Assembly (NCBI GenBank): GCA_017475765.1
Contig: JAFVEY010000049.1
Location: 1-48,690 of the forward strand
Length of the DNA: 48,690 nucleotides
Reading direction: 5' to 3'
DNA from: Clostridia bacterium
GTDB taxonomy: Bacteria > Bacillota > Clostridia > Oscillospirales > Acutalibacteraceae
Position numbers and translations under genes: made by a program. Under the pieces are notes generated by a model that saw nothing but the letters and a program-made list of their open reading frames with translations, was not told where the DNA came from and did not search any database. Shown piece after piece: positions 17,639 through 25,930 of this stretch (position 1 is the stretch's first letter; every line of letters starts with the position of its first letter).

Positions 17639-18058
17639 TCAGATTTCAAGCTCTTCCATCAGACCAAAAACATCCTCCTCGGACTGATCGCTGTCGTACT
17701 TATCCCATGCAGCGCTGTCCCAGATTTCAACTCTTGAACCTGCGCCATTGATCACGACATCTTTTTCGATTCCCGCATATTCTCTGAGCTTCTGCGGAAG
17801 AAGGACTCTGCCCTGTTTGTCAGGCACCAGCTCTGCGGCATTGGAAAAAAGAAACCGTCTGAGCTTAACTGTTTTTGACGAGGGGAGCTGTGCTATTTTT
17901 TCCCCCAGTTCATCCCATGCTTTTTTTGAAAGGATTGCAATGGTGAAGTCATCTCCTCTGGTGGCATAGAAAACATCACCAAGCTCCTCACGGAACTTGG
18001 CGGGAATGATAACCCTGCCTTTAGGGTCGATATTATGCTGATATGTTCCGATCAACAT
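17639..18058 (-). CDS. mraZ: Transcriptional regulator MraZ
   Basis: AbrB-like DNA-binding protein that controls its own dcw operon. The start at ATG 18058 (MLIGTYQHNIDPKGRV) gives 139 residues, the usual length, with GGTGGAG just upstream; an upstream start would add an atypical six residues. Two DxxxR repeats are visible: DPKGRVIIPAKFREEL and DKQGRVLLPQKLREYA. First gene of the cluster. Three GTGNNN boxes at exact ten-base period lie in its leader and are the likely binding site. Confidence 0.97.
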   Translation of the reverse strand: MLIGTYQHNIDPKGRVIIPAKFREELGDVFYATRGDDFTIAILSKKAWDELGEKIAQLPSSKTVKLRRFLFSNAAELVPDKQGRVLLPQKLREYAGIEKDVVINGAGSRVEIWDSAAWDKYDSDQSEEDVFGLMEELEI

Positions 18059-18102
18059 ACTCTCCACCAAAAACAAAATTACCGAACAGAATAACCGCTG
18101 TC

Positions 18103-18128
18103 CGCCACTTTGTTACACCTTTCACCAC
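18103..18128 (-). promoter_or_regulatory. MraZ-binding direct repeats (10-bp period)
   Basis: On the minus strand GTGGTG (18123-18128), GTGTAA (18113-18118) and GTGGCG (18103-18108) recur exactly every ten bases. They lie between the promoter and the mraZ start. Known MraZ sites are runs of TGGG/GTGGG-like boxes at this period. The middle box is degenerate. Confidence 0.65.
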
Positions 18129-18140
18129 TTCGTACTATTT

Positions 18141-18169
18141 ATTATATATTATCCCAAATAAAATTGCAA
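18141..18169 (-). promoter_or_regulatory. dcw operon promoter
   Basis: TTGCAA (18164-18169), 17 bases and TATAAT (18141-18146) on the minus strand lie 83 bases upstream of the mraZ ATG and just ahead of the MraZ boxes. Confidence 0.7.
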
Positions 18170-18420
18170 GGTGTAAAAGGCATTTTTTTGATTTTATTTT
18201 AATATCAGCTATGTGAAAGCTATCATTAATTCTTTAAATGAACGAAAGCACAAAATACAGCAAAAATCAAGGTTATCCGCCATTTTTCGACAAATTTATA
18301 TATTTGCACATAATAAATTTTATATCACATTCCTATTCGTTAATATGACGGAATACTGCACATTATATGCTCAGCGTACAAGAGAATGAATAAAACAATT
18401 TTTTCCGCAGAAAATATATA
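18170..18420. other. AT-rich divergent intergenic region (mraZ / spoVAE)
   Basis: The whole gap 18059-18437 lacks genes. Apart from the dcw promoter and MraZ boxes on its left, I see only AT-rich sequence. TGAATA at 18387-18392 could be a sigma-G -35 box for spoVAE, but no convincing -10 partner was found. Confidence 0.4.
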
Positions 18421-18437
18421 TGAAAGGATTGGTGACA

Positions 18438-18791
18438 ATGCAATATTTTTATTCATTTGTAGTCGGCGGTCTGCTTTGTGTCATTGCTCAGATACTTATC
18501 GACAAAACAAAGCTGACCCCCGCACGCATACTTGTCATATATGTAACGGCAGGAGTCATCCTTACAGCCATCGGAATATACGGACCTCTTGTTGATTTTG
18601 CCGGCGCAGGAGCCTCTGTTCCGCTGACGGGCTTCGGCTATTCTCTGGCAACGGGAATCGAGGAATCCATCAGCGAAAGAGGATTTATCGGTATTCTTAC
18701 AGGAGGTCTTACCGCTTGCTCTGCCGGAATCGCAGCCGCTATTTTCTTTGGCTATATCATGGCTCTGATCAAAAAACCGAAAACTAAATAA
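18438..18791 (+). CDS. spoVAE: Stage V sporulation protein AE (SpoVAEb-type)
   Basis: Small membrane protein of the SpoVA channel, which moves calcium dipicolinate into the forespore and out at germination. Start ATG 18438 follows GAAAGGA and gives 117 residues, the normal SpoVAEb length; an ATG six codons earlier has no site. Three to four membrane segments are evident, with conserved-looking VGGLLCVIAQILIDKTKLTPARILV and VPLTGFGYSLATGI. It stands alone: no spoVAC or spoVAD is adjacent, although those genes usually form one operon with it. It implies a sporulating lineage. Confidence 0.88.
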   Translation: MQYFYSFVVGGLLCVIAQILIDKTKLTPARILVIYVTAGVILTAIGIYGPLVDFAGAGASVPLTGFGYSLATGIEESISERGFIGILTGGLTACSAGIAAAIFFGYIMALIKKPKTK

Positions 18792-18796
18792 AAACA

Positions 18797-18835
18797 GCCC
18801 GGCTGAAATCATCTCACGGATGATTTCAGCCGGGC
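18797..18835. terminator. Bidirectional terminator between spoVAE and thrS
   Basis: A 16-bp stem (18797-18812 with 18820-18835) and 7-base loop. On the minus strand it is followed by TGTTTTTATTT, so it clearly ends thrS. On the plus strand the following sequence is only AT-rich. Confidence 0.85.
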
Positions 18836-18869
18836 ATCATTATTCATCTTGTTTACGACTACGGAGCAA

Positions 18870-20819
18870 TCAATCTCTCTTTTTGGAATCAATTTCTTCC
18901 TTAGCCAGCTTTATAAATTCATCAACGGACATTGCACCCAGATTCACATTCTTTCTTGAACGCACAGATACCGTTCCGTCCTCGATTTCCTTGTTTCCTA
19001 TCACAAGCATATACGGAATCTTCTCAAGCTGAGCTTCTCTGATCTTATAGCCGATCTTTTCGCTTCTGACATCGGTTGTCACTCTTATGCCTGCCGCAGC
19101 CAGCTTTGCTTCCACCTCTTTTGCCTGTCCGGAAAGATTTTCGCTTATCGGAAGTACTCTCACCTGCTCAGGCATAAGCCACATCGGAAGCGCTCCCGCA
19201 AAGCGTTCCAGCATATAGGCAAGCGTTCTTTCATAGCAGCCGAGAGATGTTCTGTGAATGATATACGGCAGCTTTTTCTGACCGTCCGAATCAACATAAT
19301 ACATACCGAACTTTTCCGCAAGCAGCATATCGATCTGTATCGTAACGATCGTATCTTCCTTGCCGAATACGTTCTTGTACTGAATATCGAGCTTCGGACC
19401 GTAGAAGGCAGCCTCGTCAATTCCTATCTCATAATCAAGTCCGATATTATCGAGAATTTTCTTCATAACGCTTTGTGCGTGCTCCCATTGTTCTGCCGTG
19501 CCCTCATACTTATTGTTGGGGTTTTTGGGATCCCACTGTGAGAAACGGAAGGTACAATCCTCAAGCAGTCCTACCGTATCAAGACAGTATTTTGCAAGCT
19601 CAAGACATCCCTTGAATTCCTCCTCCAGCTGGTCGGGACGAAGAATATAGTGTCCCTCAGATATCGTAAACTGACGTACACGGATCAGACCGTGCATTTC
19701 GCCCGAAGCCTCATTTCTGAAAAGCGTGGAAGTTTCTGTCAGTCTCATCGGCAGATCTCTGTAAGAACGCTGCTTGTTGAGATAGACCTGATACTGGAAC
19801 GGACAGGTCATCGGACGGAGCGCAAAACATTCTTTTGTTTCATCATACGGGTCGCCGAGAATAAACATACCGTCAAGATAGTGATCCCAGTGTCCTGAAA
19901 TCTTATAAAGCTCACGCTTTGCAAACAGCGGAGTTTTTGTCAGCAGACAGCCCTTTGACTGCTCAACATCCTCAACCCATCTTTGGAGAAGCTGTATGAC
20001 CCTTGCACCCTTCGGGAGAAGAACAGGAAGTCCCTGACCGACATAGTCAACCGTTGTAAAATATTCAAGCTCTCTGCCGATCTTATTATGATCACGCAGC
20101 TTTGCTTCCTCCAGCTTCTGAAGATGTTCTTCCAGCTGTGAAGCCTTTGGGAAAGAAACACCGTATACTCTGCATAGCTGGGCATTTTTGCTGTCGCCTC
20201 TCCAATATGCGCCTGTGCAGGCTGTCAGTTTGACAGCCTTGATTGGAGCTACACTCATAAGATGAGGACCGGCACAAAGGTCTGTAAATTCACCCTGTTT
20301 ATAGAAACTGATCGGCTCGCCCTTATCGGTATGCTCTTTGCAGAGCTCAACCTTATAGGGCTCGTTCATCTCTTCAAGAAGCTCAACAGCCTTTTCGGGG
20401 TCAAGAAGAAATCTTTCAAGCTCATAGCCCTCTTTGACGATCTTCTTCATTTCTGCTGTTATTTTTTCAAGATCATCGGGAGAAAAAGGCTTTTCAACAT
20501 CAAAATCATAATAAAAACCGTTGTCAATAGCGGGGCCTATTGCAAATTTAGCATTCGGGAACAGACGCTTTACCGCCTGTGCAAGAACATGAGATGTCGT
20601 ATGCCAGAATGCTTTTTTGCCGTCTGTGCTGTCAAATGTAAGAATTTCCAGCTCACAGTCGTTTTCAATTGCTGTGCGGAGATCACGAACCTCCCCGTCA
20701 ATTCTGCAGGCACAGGCAGATTTATACAGACCTGCGCCAAGCGATTTTGCCACCTCTGCAGCCGTGATGCCGCTGTCAAATTCCTTGACGACATCGCCCT
20801 TCAATGTTACCTTTACCAT
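18870..20819 (-). CDS. thrS: Threonyl-tRNA synthetase
   Basis: Charges tRNA-Thr with threonine. The start at ATG 20819 (MVKVTLKGDVVKEF) has GGAGG upstream and gives 649 residues, the usual size. A longer reading would run into the T-box leader. Domains in order: TGS (about 1-62); second additional domain with HTTSHVLAQAVKRLFP (editing/zinc site); class II catalytic core with RPMTCPFQYQVY, RLTETSTLFRNEASG and GLIRVRQFTISEGHY; and a C-terminal anticodon domain beginning near WLMPEQVRVLPI. It is controlled by the T-box upstream and ends at a strong terminator. Confidence 0.98.
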   Translation of the reverse strand: MVKVTLKGDVVKEFDSGITAAEVAKSLGAGLYKSACACRIDGEVRDLRTAIENDCELEILTFDSTDGKKAFWHTTSHVLAQAVKRLFPNAKFAIGPAIDNGFYYDFDVEKPFSPDDLEKITAEMKKIVKEGYELERFLLDPEKAVELLEEMNEPYKVELCKEHTDKGEPISFYKQGEFTDLCAGPHLMSVAPIKAVKLTACTGAYWRGDSKNAQLCRVYGVSFPKASQLEEHLQKLEEAKLRDHNKIGRELEYFTTVDYVGQGLPVLLPKGARVIQLLQRWVEDVEQSKGCLLTKTPLFAKRELYKISGHWDHYLDGMFILGDPYDETKECFALRPMTCPFQYQVYLNKQRSYRDLPMRLTETSTLFRNEASGEMHGLIRVRQFTISEGHYILRPDQLEEEFKGCLELAKYCLDTVGLLEDCTFRFSQWDPKNPNNKYEGTAEQWEHAQSVMKKILDNIGLDYEIGIDEAAFYGPKLDIQYKNVFGKEDTIVTIQIDMLLAEKFGMYYVDSDGQKKLPYIIHRTSLGCYERTLAYMLERFAGALPMWLMPEQVRVLPISENLSGQAKEVEAKLAAAGIRVTTDVRSEKIGYKIREAQLEKIPYMLVIGNKEIEDGTVSVRSRKNVNLGAMSVDEFIKLAKEEIDSKKRD

Positions 20820-20868
20820 TTGTCTTACCTCCGGATATTTCATCAAAATTATTGTCAACTGCCGATAA

Positions 20869-21145
20869 AATAAACAGCCCCGTCCCAATGTGTACAGACA
20901 CAAAGGGGCGAGGCATAAAGCTCCACGGTTCCACCCTATTTCCGGCAATCAGCCGCTCAGAGAGATCTAGCAATCTCCGACCCTGTAACGGGGGTCAGCC
21001 GCTGCGGCTTAGGCACAATGCGTTCGCCGAGCGCTCAGAGGCGGTGTCGAAATAAGCGTATATACGGCGGCTTACAGCCGATGACCGCCGATCTCTGGAT
21101 ATACCGTGCCGATTTCGCTTCCTCATCAATGCAGTTACGATATTA
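20869..21145 (-). promoter_or_regulatory. T-box riboswitch of thrS
   Basis: About 275-base leader. It holds the T-box antiterminator core AGGGTGGAACCG (20926-20937). This is followed by a 17-bp near-perfect terminator stem (20898-20914 with 20877-20893) and TGTTTATTTTA. Upstream is a long stem I region. The triplet ACC in the run CGACACCGCCTC is the probable specifier for tRNA-Thr, though I assign it less surely. Uncharged tRNA-Thr would stabilise the antiterminator and let thrS be read. Confidence 0.92.
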
Positions 21146-21152
21146 TACTTGT

Positions 21153-21181
21153 AATATATCACGAATTCCGATGGATGTCAA
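21153..21181 (-). promoter_or_regulatory. thrS promoter
   Basis: TTGACA (21176-21181), 17 bases and TATATT (21153-21158) on the minus strand, just ahead of the T-box leader. Confidence 0.8.
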
Positions 21182-21207
21182 CAGTTTTTTGCAGTTAGTC
21201 TTTATCA

Positions 21208-22029
21208 TCATCCGGATGTCACAGAATCCGAAACATCCTTAAATCCTTCGGGAATATTCAGTACATCCTCAACCTCTATTTTATCTGATATCACATTGAA
21301 TTCAAAGGTGGTAACACCCTTTGAGGTCTGTAAAAACTCTGCGACCGGCTTTCCGTTTGAGTCAAAATAATAGGTAACGACAACATCCCCCAAGCCGATA
21401 CTGTTCTCTGATGCGGAGGATTCATTAGTGCTTCCGAGCGTATATTTTTCAAATGTTACCGTTTTATCTTTATAGGTGGTTGTACCGGTATTTTTAAACG
21501 TACAGTTATTGATCGTACCGAGACAAACACCTGTTGTATAGCTCTCCCCGAAATCGGAGGCATCACCTGCATAAGGCTGACGTGTATAGGTCTTATCGGC
21601 ATAATTGATCGTGTATATTTCATGATCTCTCACAATACTGCACTGGTTTCCCAAAGAAGAGATCATATTCAGCCCTGCTGTGTTATTCGTGTTGTCCACA
21701 GCGATAATATAGTCGTACTGCACAGTCGTCAGACCGTTGCCGCTCTCATCCGATGACTGCACTTCCGGCGCTTCGTCAAATGCAGAGGGATCGTATTCGA
21801 CAGTCATGGAAACATCAATATAATATGTATCGGACATCCACAGCTCGCCGAAACTCGACATCAGCAGCTTGTCCTCCTCATCGGGATCATATGAAAGCTC
21901 CGAGGTTGTACGATCAGCAATACTGCTTTCTGTCAAAATATCAGAACTGCCGTTTTCCTTTTTTCCCGAACAACCTGAAACTGAAAACAGGATCAATGCT
22001 GAAAATATAATTGCCGCTGTCTTTTTCAT
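21208..22029 (-). CDS. Putative lipoprotein of unknown function
   Basis: 273 residues from ATG 22029 (GGAG nine bases upstream). The N-terminus MKKTAAIIFSALILFSVSGC ends in a lipobox (VSGC), so the mature protein would be tethered to the outer membrane face by Cys20. The rest is acidic and rich in Ser/Thr, with beta-type strands (TVQYDYIIAVDNTNNTAG, TFEFNVISDKIEVEDVLNIPEGF). The layout recalls LolA/LppX-like or DUF-type lipoproteins. I do not recognise the family. It lies upstream of thrS with its own start, divergent from ptsI. Confidence 0.75.
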   Translation of the reverse strand: MKKTAAIIFSALILFSVSGCSGKKENGSSDILTESSIADRTTSELSYDPDEEDKLLMSSFGELWMSDTYYIDVSMTVEYDPSAFDEAPEVQSSDESGNGLTTVQYDYIIAVDNTNNTAGLNMISSLGNQCSIVRDHEIYTINYADKTYTRQPYAGDASDFGESYTTGVCLGTINNCTFKNTGTTTYKDKTVTFEKYTLGSTNESSASENSIGLGDVVVTYYFDSNGKPVAEFLQTSKGVTTFEFNVISDKIEVEDVLNIPEGFKDVSDSVTSG

Positions 22030-22203
22030 ATTTGTACTCCAATCATTATCATATAGCTTTGTAAAGATTTTAACACACAAAATACCGTTAGTCAATAAGA
22101 ACCGACAGCTGGGAAAAATATCTATACATTTTTCTCAAAAAGAATAATATTCATCAAAATACATTCCTTTATCGTTTTTATACAAATAATTAATTTTAAA
22201 GTG

Positions 22204-22232
22204 TTGACAATTTGGCAATTTTGTAGTTTAAT
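22204..22232 (+). promoter_or_regulatory. ptsI promoter
   Basis: TTGACA (22204-22209), 17 bases and TTTAAT (22227-22232), 44 bases before the ptsI ATG. Confidence 0.75.
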
Positions 22233-22275
22233 TAGATTAGAAAAAAATATCAGTATCCATTCGGAGGTGAATTTT

Positions 22276-23931
22276 ATGAAAGAACTGATAGGAATAGGTG
22301 TATCAAACGGAATCGCCATCGGAAATTTACATTTTTACGATAATACACATCCAGATATCCCCGATTACGAGGTGGATAATCCCGATAAAGAACTTCTCCG
22401 TTACCGCAGCAGTATGAAAATGGCGAAAAAAAAGCTTCAGGAAATTTATGACAGCGCAAGAAAAAAGGTATCTAAAAGGGAATCCGTTATTTTCCAGACA
22501 CATATTATGATACTTGAAGATTCCAAATTCGTCGAACTTGTCGAATCATATTTGAGTGACAAAAAAAATGCTGAATATGCTGTTTTCCATGCTGCAAACA
22601 GACTTGCAAATATTTTTAAACAGATAGATGACGAATACTTTAAATCAAGATGTAACGATATCATAGATGCAGCACATATTCTGATTGATATTCTGCAGCA
22701 GAAACCCAAAACAAACATAACATACGAAGGCGGCGATCCTGTCATTATAGCGGCTCCCAACCTGCTTCCCAGCGATACCGTATCCTTTAATGAGGACAAG
22801 CTGCTCGGCTTTATTACCAATGACGGATCCCAGAATTCCCATACTGCTATCATCGCCCGCACAATGGGAATTCCATCAGTAGTTAAAATTGATGAACATC
22901 TTGAAGACTTCAACGGTATGCAGACTATTATCGACGGACAGCTCGGCAAGGTTATCATTGATCCCGATAAAAATACAATCGCTCTTTACAGCGCAAAACG
23001 GGAAAGATACTACAAACAGCAGCAGCGGCTGATTCATCAGCTCGGTCTGCCGTCAGAAACCAAAAACAAACAGTATATCCGCCTTTCGGCAGATATGGGT
23101 AAATTTGAGGAAATTGAAAAGGCAAAATCAAATGATGCTGAGGGTGTTGGTATCTTCAGAAGTGAAGTTCTTTTTATGAGCAGAGGTTCCTACCCCGACG
23201 AAGACGCTCAGTTTGAAGCATATAAAACAATCATCAGATCTTTCCCGGATAAGCAGGTTGTGATCAATACCGTTAACGGCGGTTCCGAAAAGGGAATCAG
23301 TTATCTTGACATTCCAAAGGAGAGAAATCCGGCTCTGGGCTTTAAGGGAATCCGGATATCACTCGAAAATCCGGAATTTTTCAAAACGCAGCTGAGAGCG
23401 CTTTACCGTGCTTCCATATACGGTAAACTTGGTATTCTTCTCCCGATGGTGAGCAGTCTGGAAGAGATTGAATATGTAAAAAGAGAGATCGAAGGCATTA
23501 AATCAGAGATGCGGTTAAAGGGTGAAATGTTCAGCGAAGACGTCAGACTCGGTGTAATGATTGAAACACCTGCTGCCGCCTTGATCTCTTATGAAATCTG
23601 TGAGCAGGTCGATTTTGTGACGATCAATACGGACAATCTGACACAATATACGCTTGCAATGGACAGAGAAAATCAGAAGCTGGCAGACTTTTTCAGACCC
23701 TACCACCCGGCTGTCAAACGGCTTATCCAAATGACTGTCAACAATGCCCATCTGTGCGGTAAACAGGTGTCGATCTGCGGAGAGTTAGCTTCCGATACCG
23801 CCATGACGGAGCTCTTCCTTGCATTGGGTGTGGACGAGCTTGCGATGATTCCTTCAAAAATACTGAATGTCAAAGCAGCAGTAAGAGAAGCCGATACCAC
23901 CGACAGCTCAAAACTTCTGCGCAGTATCTGA
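22276..23931 (+). CDS. ptsI: Phosphoenolpyruvate--protein phosphotransferase (enzyme I), divergent PEP site
   Basis: Enzyme I of the PTS passes phosphate from PEP to HPr. ATG 22276 has GGAGGTGA upstream and gives 551 residues, slightly short of the usual 570. The N-terminal HPr-binding/phosphohistidine part has QNSHTAIIART with His189; the PEP-binding barrel has VGIFRSEVLFM, VMIETPAAALIS and the acid/base Cys501 in CGELASD. Two normally fixed PEP contacts differ: the RTLDIGGDK motif reads NTVNGGSEK (Arg to Asn331), and GTNDLTQY reads NTDNLTQY (Asn-Asp order swapped at 453-454). No PTS permease is nearby. It may be a weak or regulatory enzyme I. Confidence 0.9.
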   Translation: MKELIGIGVSNGIAIGNLHFYDNTHPDIPDYEVDNPDKELLRYRSSMKMAKKKLQEIYDSARKKVSKRESVIFQTHIMILEDSKFVELVESYLSDKKNAEYAVFHAANRLANIFKQIDDEYFKSRCNDIIDAAHILIDILQQKPKTNITYEGGDPVIIAAPNLLPSDTVSFNEDKLLGFITNDGSQNSHTAIIARTMGIPSVVKIDEHLEDFNGMQTIIDGQLGKVIIDPDKNTIALYSAKRERYYKQQQRLIHQLGLPSETKNKQYIRLSADMGKFEEIEKAKSNDAEGVGIFRSEVLFMSRGSYPDEDAQFEAYKTIIRSFPDKQVVINTVNGGSEKGISYLDIPKERNPALGFKGIRISLENPEFFKTQLRALYRASIYGKLGILLPMVSSLEEIEYVKREIEGIKSEMRLKGEMFSEDVRLGVMIETPAAALISYEICEQVDFVTINTDNLTQYTLAMDRENQKLADFFRPYHPAVKRLIQMTVNNAHLCGKQVSICGELASDTAMTELFLALGVDELAMIPSKILNVKAAVREADTTDSSKLLRSI

Positions 23932-23946
23932 ATGATAAAATAACGG

Positions 23947-23978
23947 ACGGTCGGTATGTATATGCGTACCGACCGTTT
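23947..23978 (+). terminator. Hairpin after ptsI (weak terminator)
   Basis: A perfect 10-bp stem (23947-23956 with 23967-23976) with a 10-base loop. Only TTT follows, so termination is probably partial and nth may be read through. Confidence 0.5.
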
Positions 23979-23997
23979 GCAATAAAGGATGGATATC

Positions 23998-24657
23998 ATG
24001 GAAAACAAAGAAAAATTGAAAGAAAAAGCTCTTTCGGCGGTGGAACTGTTGGAAAAGGAATATCCTGATGCCGTTTGTTCCCTGATTTATACAGACCCCT
24101 TGCAGCTTCTGATTGCAACAAGACTTGCGGCTCAATGTACGGATAAAAGAGTCAATATGGTCACACCTGCCCTGTTCGAGCAATTTCCGGATGTACAGAC
24201 TTTTTCAAAGGCTGAACCTGAGGATGTTGAAGAATATATCAAATCCTGCGGTCTTTACAAAACAAAGGCAAAGGATATTGTCGCTATGTGCCGTATGCTC
24301 TGCGATGAATATGACGGAGTTGTTCCCGATACGATAGAAGAACTGACAAAATTGCCCGGCATAGGCAGAAAGACCGCCAATCTTGTGGTGGGCGATATTT
24401 TCGGAAAGCCTGCTGTGGTTGTGGATACGCACTGTATCCGAATAACAGGAAGACTTGGATTTCACAAAATAAAAGACGCCGGCAAGATCGAAACCATCCT
24501 GCGTGAGCTGCTTCCTTCCGAAAAATCCAACGATTTCTGTCACCGGCTGGTACTTCACGGCAGAGCGGTATGCAATGCAAGAAATCCGAAATGCGATGTC
24601 TGTCAGCTTAACGAAATCTGTGATTTCTTTGAAAACAGCAAAAAGGTCAGCTCCTGA
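23998..24657 (+). CDS. nth: Endonuclease III (DNA glycosylase/AP lyase)
   Basis: Removes oxidised pyrimidines and nicks AP sites in base excision repair. Start ATG 23998 is six bases after AAAGGATG; the ATG at 23989 overlaps that site. 219 residues. Helix-hairpin-helix LPGIGRKTANLVV carries catalytic Lys125, and VVDTHCIR carries Asp143. The 4Fe-4S ligands follow the standard C-x6-C-x2-C-x5-C pattern at the end (CNARNPKCDVCQLNEIC). The stop codon lies inside a terminator stem. Confidence 0.97.
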   Translation: MENKEKLKEKALSAVELLEKEYPDAVCSLIYTDPLQLLIATRLAAQCTDKRVNMVTPALFEQFPDVQTFSKAEPEDVEEYIKSCGLYKTKAKDIVAMCRMLCDEYDGVVPDTIEELTKLPGIGRKTANLVVGDIFGKPAVVVDTHCIRITGRLGFHKIKDAGKIETILRELLPSEKSNDFCHRLVLHGRAVCNARNPKCDVCQLNEICDFFENSKKVSS

Positions 24658-24684
24658 TTTTCTTCGGAAGCTGACCTTTTATTG
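24641..24684. terminator. Bidirectional terminator between nth and the HPr-like gene
   Basis: The stem aaaaggtcagct (24641-24652) pairs with agctgacctttt (24669-24680). T-runs lie at both ends, and the nth stop codon is within the loop. It ends nth on plus and the HPr-like gene on minus. Confidence 0.85.
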
Positions 24685-24713
24685 TATGATTGAAGCGAAA
24701 ATGAATGATCGTT

Positions 24714-24962
24714 TTACTCTTTTGCGCCAAAAATATTGAAACGGAAAAGTTTGGTTTCATCCTCGGTCTTTTGGCATTCGATATGAGCGTTTGAAATCTT
24801 TCCTCCCTCGATGAGCTTTGTAAGACCGATGAGCTGGCAAAGTTTGCTCTTAAGATTAAGGCGATCGCCCTCATCTGTTACGAGGAACACATCTCCCTCA
24901 CATTTATCAATTTCTGAAAGGAATGCCTGAACATCTACGTCATGTACTTCTATTGTTGCCAT
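24714..24962 (-). CDS. Small HPr-fold-like protein (Crh-like), active-site motif missing
   Basis: 82 residues from ATG 24962 with GGAGG upstream and its own promoter. By eye it aligns along its length with HPr: QAFLSEIDKCEGDVFLV fits the first helix and strand, and LNLKSKLCQLIGLTKLIEGGKI fits 'vNaKSimgv.sL.i..G..i'. The Ser39 of LKSK falls on HPr Ser46, the site of HprK phosphorylation. The HxRP active-site motif is not there (the region reads VHDVDV), so it probably cannot carry phosphate from enzyme I. This pattern resembles Crh of Bacillus. It lies near ptsI. The homology is inferred, without search support. Confidence 0.55.
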   Translation of the reverse strand: MATIEVHDVDVQAFLSEIDKCEGDVFLVTDEGDRLNLKSKLCQLIGLTKLIEGGKISNAHIECQKTEDETKLFRFNIFGAKE

Positions 24963-25022
24963 AATCAATAACCTCCTGTAATGTTGTAGTTGTGATGCAG
25001 GTACATCTTACCTGCTGAGATT

Positions 25023-25050
25023 ATTATATCACATAATATCCTGTTGTCAA
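25023..25050 (-). promoter_or_regulatory. Promoter of the HPr-like gene
   Basis: TTGACA (25045-25050), 16 bases and TATAAT (25023-25028) on the minus strand, about 60 bases before the ATG. Confidence 0.8.
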
Positions 25051-25141
25051 TGTATTTTCAAAAAATAAAATTCATTTTTTGTGGAATATGCGTCAATAAA
25101 GGTGTTGATTTTTGTTAATAATGACAGTTTCACAAAATAAC

Positions 25142-25813
25142 TCACGAAATAATTCGACCATCGCTAATTTTTATTCTTCTTTTTGCCATTGCCGCAATAT
25201 TGCTGTCATGCGTGATTATGATGATGGTCACACCATCGTCATTCATGGACTGCATGATCGACATGATCTCTTCCCCCGATTTCTTGTCAAGACTTCCTGT
25301 CGGTTCATCGGCAAGAAGCAGCTTCGGAGCAGCGGCAATAGCTCTTGCTATGGCAACTCTTTGCTGTTGACCTCCGGAAAGCTCTGCCGGACGATGACTC
25401 ATCCTTGCAAGCAGCCCCACTTTTTCCAGCGCTGCTTCTGCTATTTCACTCCGCTGTGCTTTGTTGATTCTTCTGTATATCAGAGGCAGCTCCACATTTT
25501 CCTTTGCGCTTAATGTCGGTATCAGATTGAAGCTCTGAAACACAAAGCCGATCACTCTGCTGCGCAGAAAAGAAAGGCTTTTTTCATCAAGCCCCGACAC
25601 AGCATTTCCGTCAAGATAATACTGACCCGAAGTGGGCAGATCAAGACATCCGAGTATATTCATCAATGTCGATTTTCCTGATCCCGACTGTCCGATTACC
25701 GCCGCAAATTCTCCCTTTTCGATTTTCATGCTTACATGATCGAGAGCATCAACGATTCCTCCCTTTGTTTTATATCTCCTGCAAATATTATCAAGTCTTA
25801 TCAGCTCAGACAT
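25142..25813 (-). CDS. ABC transporter ATPase of the MacB/LolD (export/lipoprotein) type, orphan
   Basis: 223 residues from ATG 25813 (GGGGAGAT upstream). Walker A GQSGSGKST, Q-loop VFQSFNLIPTLSAKENVELPL, signature LSGGQQQRVAIARA, Walker B LLLADEPTG and switch His (IITHD) are all present, so the ATPase should be active. The subfamily usually pairs with a four-TM FtsX/MacB-like permease, often for peptide or bacteriocin export or cell-envelope stress. No permease gene is adjacent: the neighbours are the HPr-like gene and a leucine-rich-repeat protein. Its partner must be elsewhere, or the gene is a remnant of a larger locus. Confidence 0.9.
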   Translation of the reverse strand: MSELIRLDNICRRYKTKGGIVDALDHVSMKIEKGEFAAVIGQSGSGKSTLMNILGCLDLPTSGQYYLDGNAVSGLDEKSLSFLRSRVIGFVFQSFNLIPTLSAKENVELPLIYRRINKAQRSEIAEAALEKVGLLARMSHRPAELSGGQQQRVAIARAIAAAPKLLLADEPTGSLDKKSGEEIMSIMQSMNDDGVTIIIITHDSNIAAMAKRRIKISDGRIIS

Positions 25814-25930
25814 AGTATCTCCCCGTATCAATCAGATTATATTTATTATTATTTGATGATGACGGCAGCTTATTCATACATATGCCAAAAACGGCACAAA
25901 CCCGAAAATAAGTCTGTACCGTTTGCATCA

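Noticed and set aside
20262-20873. 203-codon open frame on the plus strand inside thrS and its T-box
   Set aside because: It overlaps the thrS coding region and the T-box terminator on the other strand; it is a shadow.
20820-20948. N-terminal 43-residue extension of ThrS
   Set aside because: The extension would be encoded by the T-box antiterminator/terminator, lacks a ribosome site and is not part of the TGS domain.
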